NCBI GenBank assembly: GCA_001689445.1
Contig: LUJN01000006.1
Coordinates: 15,108 to 50,614 of the forward strand
Direction: 5' to 3'
Length of the DNA stretch: 35,507 nucleotides
Origin: Bacteroidales bacterium M3
GTDB taxonomy: Bacteria > Bacteroidota > Bacteroidia > Bacteroidales > Muribaculaceae
A program made the translations under genes and the position numbers. How positions within the stretch are numbered: position 1 is the stretch's first letter; each line of letters starts with the position of its first letter. The notes beneath the pieces were generated by a model, which was not told the DNA's origin, ran no database searches, and worked only from the letters and a program-made list of their open reading frames with translations. Shown here piece by piece: positions 15,178-23,008 of the stretch.

Positions 15178-17840
15178 GACGATTGATGACATTGCTTGTG
15201 CTCGCGGCGGTGATTGCCGTGGCACAGGCGCAGAATGTGACCCTGAAGGCCACATCGCGACCCGCGTCGGCGGTGTTTTCCGAACTGATGCGCCAGACGG
15301 GGAAGAACTTCATCTATCCCTCAGGATTGCTTGACGGCATGATCATCTCGGTCGATGCCAATGGCGAGCCGCTCGGACACGTGCTCGACGGCATGTTTCA
15401 CGGTACCGACATTTCATACAAGATAAAGGGCAACAACGTGACACTGCGCCGCGTCAAACGGCAGCAGCCATTGCTCGTCAGCGGATATGTGCGCGAGCAA
15501 GGTACAGGCGAGTCGCTCATCGGAGCACTCGTGGTCGACCCATCGACACGCCGCACCGTTGCCACCAACAGCGCGGGATATTACTCGATATATGTCAATC
15601 CCGGGCGCGTCGTGCTGAGTGTCTCCTACCCGGGTTTTGACGCCGAGTCGCGCACGATGACCGTCACCTCCAACGCCAAGGCCGACTTCGCGCTCAAGGA
15701 GCGAGGCGAAAAGGGCGCGCACGAGTTGTCGGAGGTGGTCGTGGTAGCCGACCGTAACAAGGCTATAGCGATGGAGTCGACCGACGTGGGACGCCTCAAC
15801 CTCACCCGCGCCGACATCACATCGACACCGACCCTCTTTGGTGAGGCCGACGTTATAAAGACCCTTCAGTTGCAGCCCGGCGTGTCGGCGGGCGTCGAGG
15901 GGATGGCGGGAATGTATGTGCATGGCGGCTCCCATGACGAGAACCTGTATATGCTCGACAATATACCGCTCTATCAGGTCAACCACTTCGGCGGGCTGTT
16001 CTCGGCGTTCAACACCGAGGCCATCAAGAATGTAGACTTCTATAAGTCGACCTTCCCCGCCAAGTATGACGGACGACTGTCGAGCATCATGGAGGTGCAC
16101 ACCAAGGATGGCGGCATGGAGGGTCATCACGGCTCGTTCAAACTCGGGCTTACATCGGGAGCGTTCAATATCGACGGGCCGATAATCAAGGGGAAGACCA
16201 CCTACGCGCTTGCGTTGCGACGTTCATGGTATGACGTGCTGACGATACCGGGACTGGCGATATACAACGCCGTGCGCCAGGAAAAGGAGTCGACCACCGT
16301 GGCACGATACGCGTTCACCGACGTCAACGCCAAGATAAATCACCATTTCAGTGACCGTAGCCAGCTTCACGCCATGTTTTACTTTGGCGAGGATTTTCTC
16401 AAGGGTGGCGACAAGCGCGAGGTTGATGACACGGAGATGGATGAGACTATGCGGGAGAGCGGCATATCCAAGCTGCGCTGGGGCAATCTGGTGGCATCGC
16501 TCGGCTGGAACTATGCCTTTTCTTCAAAACTCTTTGGCGAGTTTACCGCCGCATATACCCATTACCGCTCCTCGCTCAACCGCGAGGACAAGGACTATCT
16601 CGAAAGCTCGGGTAGGGTTGTGGAGGACTCGCGCCGCGACTACACGATGCGCAACAGCATACGCGACTGGACTTTCCGTGCTGACCTCGGATGGCGTCCC
16701 GCTGCCGGACATCATGTCACTTTCGGGGCAAACTATACCTATCACACATTCCTTCCTCAGGACAACACAACGACCCTCTACAACGCCGGCACGGTTGTCT
16801 CGGCTGCGAGCGTGCGCCAGCAGGTACACGCTTCGGAAGCTGCGGCATATATCGGCGATGACTGGGAGATAGCCGACCCGCTGAGGGTTAGCGCGGGCAT
16901 ACATGCCGGCTACTTCTCCGTCGGAGACAATTCCCATTGGGCACTCGACCCCCGCGTGTCGGCACGTTGGATGATCAACTGCAATTGGTCGGTCAAGGCC
17001 GCATATGCCCGCATGTCGCAGTATGTGCATCAGTTGACCCAGAGCGCCATAAGCCTCCCCACCGACCAATGGGTGCCTATAGCAGGCGAACTTAAACCGC
17101 AGAAGAGCGACAAGGTGTCGCTTGCGGGATACTTCTCGTTTGGCGAGAACCAACAGTTCACCGCGTCGGTCGAGGCCTACTACAAGTGGATGAACAATAT
17201 CATCGACTATCGCGACGACTACTTCCTTATGCCAAATGAGACGCCGTGGGAGCAGCAGCTCTGTGCCGGGACGGGACGTGCCAAGGGCATTGACCTGATG
17301 CTGACGCGCAACGCGGGTAAGGTCACGGGGCATGTCGCCTACTCGCTGCTGTGGGCCGACCGCCAATTTGACGCCAAAAATGGCGGCCTGCGCTTTCCGG
17401 CACGGTTTGACAACCGCCACAAAATCAATATCCTTGTCAACTGGCGCATCAACGACAAGTGGGAGCTTAACGCCTCATGGACAGGAATGAGCGGCAACCG
17501 TTTCACGCTCTATGCCCAGGACTACAAGCTGCTCGACGTACCCGGGATGCCTATCGTCGGTGACCCCTCGTTCACCGGGGTGATTGACCTCAACCAAGGC
17601 ATCAACAATTATCGGCTGCCGTTCTACCACCGCCTTGACATCGGCGTCAACCGTTACACCAAGCACGGCATGTGGAACTTCTCACTCTACAACGCATACT
17701 GCAACATGAATGTCATCTCGGTGAAAAAGGATCGCCGTAGCGGGTATGATTATTCTCAACAGATTTATTATAAGGACTCATTCCAGAAATTCAGGCTGAT
17801 ACCGATACTGCCGTCAATCTCTTATACGTGGTTTTTCTAA
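15174..17840 (+). CDS. TonB-dependent receptor with STN and carboxypeptidase-like N-terminal domains
   Basis: Outer-membrane transducer/transporter of 888 residues. A signal peptide (1-19, ending AQA) is followed by an STN domain (about 21-97, TLKATSRPASAVFSELMRQT to NVTLRR), which signals to the anti-sigma factor. Next come a CarboxypepD-regulatory-like domain (about 101-176, VSGYVREQGTGESLIGALV), the plug (about 187-310, including LQLQPGVSAGVEGMAGMYVH) and a barrel ending in ISYTWFF with the usual terminal aromatic residue. It overlaps the FecR-like gene by 4 bases and is followed by a DUF4249 lipoprotein. The whole is a surface-signalling uptake unit; the ligand is not evident. Confidence 0.93.
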   Translation: MRRLMTLLVLAAVIAVAQAQNVTLKATSRPASAVFSELMRQTGKNFIYPSGLLDGMIISVDANGEPLGHVLDGMFHGTDISYKIKGNNVTLRRVKRQQPLLVSGYVREQGTGESLIGALVVDPSTRRTVATNSAGYYSIYVNPGRVVLSVSYPGFDAESRTMTVTSNAKADFALKERGEKGAHELSEVVVVADRNKAIAMESTDVGRLNLTRADITSTPTLFGEADVIKTLQLQPGVSAGVEGMAGMYVHGGSHDENLYMLDNIPLYQVNHFGGLFSAFNTEAIKNVDFYKSTFPAKYDGRLSSIMEVHTKDGGMEGHHGSFKLGLTSGAFNIDGPIIKGKTTYALALRRSWYDVLTIPGLAIYNAVRQEKESTTVARYAFTDVNAKINHHFSDRSQLHAMFYFGEDFLKGGDKREVDDTEMDETMRESGISKLRWGNLVASLGWNYAFSSKLFGEFTAAYTHYRSSLNREDKDYLESSGRVVEDSRRDYTMRNSIRDWTFRADLGWRPAAGHHVTFGANYTYHTFLPQDNTTTLYNAGTVVSAASVRQQVHASEAAAYIGDDWEIADPLRVSAGIHAGYFSVGDNSHWALDPRVSARWMINCNWSVKAAYARMSQYVHQLTQSAISLPTDQWVPIAGELKPQKSDKVSLAGYFSFGENQQFTASVEAYYKWMNNIIDYRDDYFLMPNETPWEQQLCAGTGRAKGIDLMLTRNAGKVTGHVAYSLLWADRQFDAKNGGLRFPARFDNRHKINILVNWRINDKWELNASWTGMSGNRFTLYAQDYKLLDVPGMPIVGDPSFTGVIDLNQGINNYRLPFYHRLDIGVNRYTKHGMWNFSLYNAYCNMNVISVKKDRRSGYDYSQQIYYKDSFQKFRLIPILPSISYTWFF

Positions 17841-17853
17841 AGAAGTAAGGATT

Positions 17854-18888
17854 ATGAAAGATATTATTTCAGAACTAATAGGGCAAATAGGTCAGATAGG
17901 GCTAATAAGGGTGATTAGGGTTGTTGTCGGCGGTATGGCGATGGCTGTCGTCGGATGCTCGACCGACTTTGACCCGGATGTGGATGCGACCCCTGTAGCG
18001 GTGCTCAACGTGCTTGCCGAGGCTGACAGCACGGTCACGGCATCGGTGAGCCATAGTTGGCTTTTCGGCACCGAGCCGGGGGATGTGACAGTGGGCAATG
18101 CCCGTGTCGCGCTCAAGGTCAACGGCACGTCGATGGGACTGATGGAGTTTGACCCCGACAGCAGCAGATACACCTCTACCTATCGCCCCGTTGAGGGGGA
18201 CGAGATTGAGGTGTCGGTGAGGACCGTTGATTACGGCGATGCCGTCGGGACTACCACCGTGCCGCGCAAGGTCAGGATTGACCGGTGGGAATGCACACCC
18301 ACTACCGTGATTGACTATGACGGGATAATTGTCCAACCCGACGGGTCATGGGAATACAACCGTACGCTGAAACTCAACTACTCGATAACGTTCACCGATC
18401 CTGCGGGTGAGGATAATTACTACATGCTGTCGGGAAAGGCCTACCACTGGTGGGGCGGCGGCACATGTGACGACCCGATTCTCGGCGAGAATGACTCGCC
18501 GCTTGAGGCAGTCTTTGCCAAGGACAACACGTTTATGGTGTTCTCCGACCGCAGCATCGCGGGAAAAAGCTATACCCTCTCATATACGACGACCTATTCA
18601 TTGAGCCAGGGCGGCTATCCGGGAGATATAGTGCAGGACGAGAATGGCGACCTGCATGTCTATGACCGCATCGCACTATGCAGCATATCGCGTGAATATT
18701 ACCTGTATCTGCTTTCTCTCTACAAGAAGTATGGCGAACTGAACAGCAACCTTGAAAACCTCGGGTTTGCCGAGCCAAAGGCTATCTACACCAATGTCAA
18801 TCCGGGCGTGGGGATTGTCGGCTCGCAGACCGCCGACATGATTGTCCATGACGTGTACAGCATAATCGAGGAGTATCGCAGAAAGTAA
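17854..18888 (+). CDS. DUF4249 lipoprotein, receptor partner
   Basis: A 344-residue lipoprotein of the DUF4249 family, which commonly follows STN-TonB receptors and probably forms part of the outer-membrane complex; its exact role is unknown. The lipobox AVVGC places the mature N-terminus at Cys35. The acidic STDFDPDVD after it is compatible with surface export. Beta-rich sequence follows, including PVAVLNVLAEADSTVTASVS and VVFS-like FMVFSDRSI. The signal peptide is odd: codons 9-20 are four in-frame copies of a 9-bp repeat also found between genes at 3326 and 4345, giving IGQ IGQ IGL IRV and a degenerate fifth unit. An internal ATG such as codon 28 would leave too short a signal peptide. The start is 13 bases after the receptor stop. 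Confidence 0.88.
   Translation: MKDIISELIGQIGQIGLIRVIRVVVGGMAMAVVGCSTDFDPDVDATPVAVLNVLAEADSTVTASVSHSWLFGTEPGDVTVGNARVALKVNGTSMGLMEFDPDSSRYTSTYRPVEGDEIEVSVRTVDYGDAVGTTTVPRKVRIDRWECTPTTVIDYDGIIVQPDGSWEYNRTLKLNYSITFTDPAGEDNYYMLSGKAYHWWGGGTCDDPILGENDSPLEAVFAKDNTFMVFSDRSIAGKSYTLSYTTTYSLSQGGYPGDIVQDENGDLHVYDRIALCSISREYYLYLLSLYKKYGELNSNLENLGFAEPKAIYTNVNPGVGIVGSQTADMIVHDVYSIIEEYRRK
17880..17915 (+). repeat. In-frame nonamer array inside the DUF4249 signal peptide
   Basis: Tandem 9-mers AGGGCAAAT, AGGTCAGAT, AGGGCTAAT, AAGGGTGAT, with a degenerate fifth unit TAGGGTTGT to 17924. Unit length is three codons, so gain or loss of a copy would lengthen or shorten the signal peptide without breaking the frame. 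Confidence 0.75.
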
Positions 18889-18910
18889 AGTCGGAAAATC
18901 GGTTTGGTTT

Positions 18911-18985
18911 GTAGGGACATGCCTTTGGCATGTGGATTGTGTTTCAGAGACTTGCATATTCCACATGCCAAAGGCATGTCCCTAC
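18911..18985. repeat. Inverted pair of GTAG-headed REP-like hairpins
   Basis: Two perfect 25-base arms (18911-18935 and 18961-18985) in opposite orientation around a 25-base spacer. Each arm starts with GTAG followed by its own small palindrome (ACATGCC-TTT-GGCATGT). The form GTAG plus hairpin, in an inverted pair, is that of REP/BIME elements moved by RAYT enzymes. It also lies between the convergent ends of the DUF4249 gene and queE and may end both transcripts. A related single unit is at 30919-30942. Confidence 0.7.
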
Positions 18986-19003
18986 ATATGTGAACGGGTT
19001 CTA

Positions 19004-19555
19004 TTACGGGATGTCGATGAGCTTGTGGGTCTGGAGGGAGAGTGACCAACGGGGATGGCGCTTGATGTAATCGACGGTCTCGGCGATGTTGAGGTTGCTG
19101 CATGGCTGCAGGCGGTATTCGCTGGCTTCAAACATGGAGGCAAGAGCCTCGACATCCTGGCCGGTGTAGACGATTTTAAGCTCATCGACGCGGTGCAGGG
19201 CGTATGGCCCTTGCTTGGGGGAGCACGTCACCCAGTCGACCGATGGCGGTAGCGCGCCTGTGCCGTTGGTCTCCACTTGTACGTATCGCCCTGCGTCATG
19301 CAACATCTCCACAAGACTGTCGGTCAGTTGTAGCGACGGCTCGCCGCCCGTGATGACGACGTGGCGGCAAGGATGGGCGCACACGGCATCCACAATCTCC
19401 CGCTCGGTCATCGGGGTAAATGACTGATGGCTGGTGTCGCAGAAATCGCATGACAGGTTGCATCCCGAAAAACGCACGAATACGGCGGGAGTGCCGGTAT
19501 AATGCCCCTCGCCCTGCAAGGAGTAGAATATCTCGTTTACTCGCAACGGTTTCAT
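19004..19555 (-). CDS. queE: 7-carboxy-7-deazaguanine synthase
   Basis: Radical SAM enzyme that contracts 6-carboxytetrahydropterin to 7-carboxy-7-deazaguanine on the way to preQ0 and queuosine. The 183 residues show the N-terminal EIFYSLQGEGHYTG motif, the radical SAM cysteines Cys32, Cys36 and Cys39 in GCNLSCDFC, ITGGEPSLQ for SAM binding, and VETNGTG. The ATG at 19555 begins the conserved MKPLRVNEIFYS; the 34 upstream codons of the open frame lie inside queD. It sits 5 bases after queD, so the two consecutive pathway steps are co-transcribed. QueC and QueF are not in the window. Confidence 0.95.
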   Translation of the reverse strand: MKPLRVNEIFYSLQGEGHYTGTPAVFVRFSGCNLSCDFCDTSHQSFTPMTEREIVDAVCAHPCRHVVITGGEPSLQLTDSLVEMLHDAGRYVQVETNGTGALPPSVDWVTCSPKQGPYALHRVDELKIVYTGQDVEALASMFEASEYRLQPCSNLNIAETVDYIKRHPRWSLSLQTHKLIDIP

Positions 19556-19560
19556 AGCGG

Positions 19561-19905
19561 CTAATCGTCTATGGCGTCTTTCTCGTAGGCGGCAATGTTG
19601 CCCTCCGACTCCTGTACTTCCACGCGGTAGCAGTGGGGCACCTGGTCGGCAATCCACCGTGCGATGTTTTCGGCGGTAGGGTTGAACGGGAGCACGTCGT
19701 TGAGATGGGCATGGTCGAGTTGTCCCATTATGAGGGACTTGATTTTGGAAAAATCGGCCACCATGCCATTGTTGTCAAGGTTGCGGGCGCGGCAGTGGAT
19801 GGTGATTATCCAGTTGTGCCCGTGGATGCGGGAGCACTTGCTCTCGTAGTCGAGCGACAGGCTGTGGCTGCCAGCTATTTCAAGTCGTTTTGTGACGTAG
19901 TACAT
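19561..19905 (-). CDS. queD: 6-carboxytetrahydropterin synthase
   Basis: Converts dihydroneopterin triphosphate to 6-carboxytetrahydropterin, the step before QueE. The 114 residues carry the zinc-binding histidines (His14 in GSHSLS and the pair in RIHGHNW), the catalytic cysteine Cys24 in ESKCSR, and the DHAHLND motif with the active-site His. PTAENIAR follows, as usual in the family. It starts 10 bases after the cca stop and ends 5 bases before queE, and appears to be a distal member of the rny-ricT-gldH-M24-cca operon. Confidence 0.95.
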   Translation of the reverse strand: MYYVTKRLEIAGSHSLSLDYESKCSRIHGHNWIITIHCRARNLDNNGMVADFSKIKSLIMGQLDHAHLNDVLPFNPTAENIARWIADQVPHCYRVEVQESEGNIAAYEKDAIDD

Positions 19906-19915
19906 TGTAGGATGG

Positions 19916-21334
19916 TTATTGGTTTACGGGCGACAGCCCTATCTCGGCGGCCTTTTCAATCATGAGCCGGCGTGCCGCCTCGTGCTCGTTGGGTATCACG
20001 CCGTCGAGGATCGCGTTTTTTATCGCCTCCTTGATGATGCCTATCTCGCGCGAGGGGCCTATGGCGAATGTCGCCATTATCTCCTCGCCTGTGACGGGAG
20101 GCTGGAAATTGCGTATGCGGTCTTTCTCCTCCAGCTCCACGAGCTTGCGGCGCACGAGCGCGAAGTTGTCGAGGAACCGGCGCACTTTCTCCTGGTTTTT
20201 GGAGGTGATGTCGGCTTCGCAGAGCGTCATCAGGTCGTCGATGTCATCGCCGGCGTCAAACAGCAGCCGTCGCACGGCCGAGTCGGTGACCTCCTCTTCG
20301 ACAAGGGCGATGGGGCGCATGTGCAGCTCGACAAGTTTCTGCACATACTTCATCTTGTCGTTGAGCGGGAATTTCATCTCGCGGAATATGCGCGGGAGCA
20401 TCTTCGCGCCGATGAAGTTGTGGTTGTGGAACGTCCATCCGAGCTTGTCGTCCCAACGCTTTGTTACGGGCTTGGCTATATCGTGCAGTAGCGCGCCCCA
20501 GCGCAGCCACACATTGTCGCTTTTTGAGGCCACGTTGTCGAGCACCTGCATCGTGTGGAAGAAGTTGTCCTTATGCCCGCGCCCGTTGACGGTCTCGACT
20601 CCGCGCAGGCGGTCGAGCTCGGGGAAGATGAGCCGTAGCAGCCCCGTTTTCTGTAGCAATATCCACCCCGTCGAGGGCCGCGGGGAGGCCATTATCTTCA
20701 TCAGTTCGTCCATGACACGCTCGCGGGATATGATTGTGATACGCCCGGCATTGCGCGTGATGGCGTCGAGGGTCGGTGGATATATGGTGAAGTCGAGCTG
20801 CGTGGCAAAGCGTATGGCCCGCATCATGCGCAGTGGGTCGTCGCTGAATGTGATATCGGGGTCAAGGGGCGTGCGTATCAGTCGTCGGGTGAGGTCGCCC
20901 TGTCCGTCGTAAGGGTCTATTAGTTCGCCGAAATTTGCTTCATTCACAGCCATCGCCATGGCGTTGATGGTGAAGTCGCGCCGGGCAAGGTCATCGGCGA
21001 GAGTGCCGTCCTCGACTATCGGCTTGCGCGAGTCGCGGTTGTAGCTCTCGCGGCGTGCGCCGACAAACTCCAGTTCCTCCCCCTTGAACTTCACCTGTGC
21101 CGTGCCGAAGTTCTTGAACACGGCAAGGTGGGCGCCGCGCCCGAGCGAGCGTGCGACAGCCTGTGCCACCTCGATGCCGCTACCCACGGTCACGAAGTCG
21201 ATATCCTTGGAGTGTCGGTCGAGGAAAAGGTCGCGCACATAGCCCCCCACCGTGTAGCAGGGGCGGCGGAGCGAGTCGGCAATCTTGCCGATATTGTGGA
21301 AAATCGGTCGGTCTATCTTGTCTGCTATGCTCAT
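19916..21334 (-). CDS. cca: CCA tRNA nucleotidyltransferase with HD domain
   Basis: Adds or repairs the 3' CCA of tRNA. The 472 residues have the class II nucleotidyltransferase head with GGYVRD (residues 30-35), the metal-binding DIDF (Asp45, Asp47), RRDFTINAMA and the DPLRMMRAIRFA helix. The body and an HD domain (about 255-380, HTMQVLDNV, ALLHDIAK) follow; the HD domain suggests an added phosphohydrolase activity as in E. coli Cca. Its ATG overlaps the stop of the upstream peptidase gene by 1 base, giving tight coupling. Whether it makes the whole CCA end or only part is not readable from sequence. Confidence 0.95.
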   Translation of the reverse strand: MSIADKIDRPIFHNIGKIADSLRRPCYTVGGYVRDLFLDRHSKDIDFVTVGSGIEVAQAVARSLGRGAHLAVFKNFGTAQVKFKGEELEFVGARRESYNRDSRKPIVEDGTLADDLARRDFTINAMAMAVNEANFGELIDPYDGQGDLTRRLIRTPLDPDITFSDDPLRMMRAIRFATQLDFTIYPPTLDAITRNAGRITIISRERVMDELMKIMASPRPSTGWILLQKTGLLRLIFPELDRLRGVETVNGRGHKDNFFHTMQVLDNVASKSDNVWLRWGALLHDIAKPVTKRWDDKLGWTFHNHNFIGAKMLPRIFREMKFPLNDKMKYVQKLVELHMRPIALVEEEVTDSAVRRLLFDAGDDIDDLMTLCEADITSKNQEKVRRFLDNFALVRRKLVELEEKDRIRNFQPPVTGEEIMATFAIGPSREIGIIKEAIKNAILDGVIPNEHEAARRLMIEKAAEIGLSPVNQ

Positions 21335-22503
21335 TATTCAAGATTTATCAGTTCCTCGGGGGCGGTGGTGAGCGGCACCATGCCGTCCGGGGTAACGAGA
21401 TAGGTGTTTTCGATGCCTACCGCGCCTACATGCGGTATGACAAATTTAGGCTCCAGGGCCACCACATTGTTCTCCTGCAGGATGTCGCGGCTGCGTGGTG
21501 CGATGACGGGCAGTTCGTTTATCTCGATGCCCACGCCGTGGCCGATGAAGCCGGCGTGTTGGCGGTGGCCCATGAAGTAATCTTCAAGTTTTTCTTCTGC
21601 CACGATGGCGCGTGCCCTCTCGTCGAGGGCCTTGGCCTCCACTCCGGGACAGCCCATGGCGGCAAGCTCGTGGCATATGCGGATGGAGCAGTCGTGGGCA
21701 CGTCGGGCAAGCTCGCTGACATGCTCGAGGTAGAACACGCGGGTCATGTCGGTCATGTAGCCCGTGTAGTTGCCGTTGGCATCGACCATCACCGTCATGC
21801 CCGGCTTTATGGTGGAGCCGTCACATCCTACGGGGAGCGAGGGGTCGAGGCCCGCGCCGCCCATCGCGAAGTCGTAAGGGGTGGGGGCGTCGGCATTGTC
21901 GCCGCACAACACGTTGGCCATGAATAGCTCCATGGAGTCGCCTGATATGCGGAATTGGCCGAGGCACCCCTCAAGGCGCGATGCCCGCTCAATCTCCACC
22001 TGCAGCTCAAGGTCGGTCATCCCCTCCTGATACAGGCGCGGGATGCGGCGGTAGACCTCGGTCTGTTTGACGCCCGACTGCATTATAAGGCCGATTTCCA
22101 TCAGGGTCTTGACGGCGCGTGTCTCGCGCATGAGTGGGGAGGCGTTGACGGGTTTTGCTTCAGGGAACACTCTCATAAGCCGCAGGGCGCTCTCGTAGGG
22201 GAGCAAGTCAAGCTCATAGCCGATAGTGGATGGATTGTCGCTTATATGTTCGGCCATCTGCTCGGGCTTGCGGATATATTGCACGCCATCGCCGTCGAGA
22301 CCAATGGGACGGCGCACGAAAAACTGCACGTCGTCCGTGGCGGGGATGTAGAGATAACCGCTATAGACGCGTCCTGTGAAGTAGTATATGTTGGCGTTGT
22401 CGGAGATGAGCAGAGCGTCGAGACCGTGACGTGCCATCGCGTCGCGGGCCTTGGAGACACGCATGGCGTGTTCGGCGGCAGGGAGTAGTACCAAAGGGTT
22501 CAT
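21334..22503 (-). CDS. M24-family Xaa-Pro aminopeptidase-like protein
   Basis: Cytosolic metallopeptidase of the pita-bread fold, 389 residues. The creatinase-like N-terminal domain (about 15-130) precedes the catalytic domain. All five metal ligands are visible: Asp241 in MVDANGNY, Asp252 in YMTDMTR, His322 in IGHGVGIE, Glu351 in ALEPKFV and Glu365 in GIENTYLV. Substrate proline preference is inferred from the family. It lies 39 bases after gldH with no -7 box between them, and overlaps cca by 1 base. A regulatory or dipeptidase role cannot be excluded. Confidence 0.9.
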   Translation of the reverse strand: MNPLVLLPAAEHAMRVSKARDAMARHGLDALLISDNANIYYFTGRVYSGYLYIPATDDVQFFVRRPIGLDGDGVQYIRKPEQMAEHISDNPSTIGYELDLLPYESALRLMRVFPEAKPVNASPLMRETRAVKTLMEIGLIMQSGVKQTEVYRRIPRLYQEGMTDLELQVEIERASRLEGCLGQFRISGDSMELFMANVLCGDNADAPTPYDFAMGGAGLDPSLPVGCDGSTIKPGMTVMVDANGNYTGYMTDMTRVFYLEHVSELARRAHDCSIRICHELAAMGCPGVEAKALDERARAIVAEEKLEDYFMGHRQHAGFIGHGVGIEINELPVIAPRSRDILQENNVVALEPKFVIPHVGAVGIENTYLVTPDGMVPLTTAPEELINLE

Positions 22504-22542
22504 CGTTGAAATATTTTTGTTCGCGTTGTCAGATGGTGGCTG

Positions 22543-23001
22543 TCATCTGTCGGGTGTGACAAACAGCACACCGACCTGGTCGATGCCGCGCAGCGTGTCG
22601 TCACGCATTATGTGGCGTATCCTTACCGGTCGGGAGGTCGTGAGTGTCACGTCACGGGCCAGCGTGTCGGCAATTTGATAGCGTGCGCCAAATCCGCTGC
22701 CGTGCCATCGTCCGTAGATGTCGGCCAACCTTATGTTCAACGTATCCCGGCGTGGTTTGGTTGCGTCTTCATACTCCACTTCGAGCCAAAGGTTGCTGTA
22801 GGCATAGTCGTTGGAGTGGCGCAACGCAACGATGAGCATCCCCGAAGCTATGGAGTCGCCTATGGTGGGGGTGTAGGTCAATGTGTCGTTGTAGACCCAC
22901 CCTGTCGGGGGAATATTGCGGAAGTCGCTATAGTCATTGTGCCCGGGGGCACATGCTCCCAAGCACAATGAGATGATGGATATTGCAAGCAGTTTACGCA
23001 T
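22543..23001 (-). CDS. gldH: Gliding-motility lipoprotein GldH family
   Basis: A 152-residue lipoprotein with lipobox LGAC (Cys17). In Flavobacterium, GldH is needed for gliding and works with the type IX secretion and motility machinery; in non-gliding Bacteroidales its role is unclear. The body shows the GldH pattern WVYNDTLTYTPTI, NLWLEVEYED and DIYGRWHGSGFG. The ATG at 23001 begins a proper signal peptide; the much longer open frame upstream runs through the arginine-rich tail of ricT in another frame and is not used. It starts 7 bases after ricT. Confidence 0.88.
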   Translation of the reverse strand: MRKLLAISIISLCLGACAPGHNDYSDFRNIPPTGWVYNDTLTYTPTIGDSIASGMLIVALRHSNDYAYSNLWLEVEYEDATKPRRDTLNIRLADIYGRWHGSGFGARYQIADTLARDVTLTTSRPVRIRHIMRDDTLRGIDQVGVLFVTPDR

Positions 23002-23008
23002 ATCGTGG

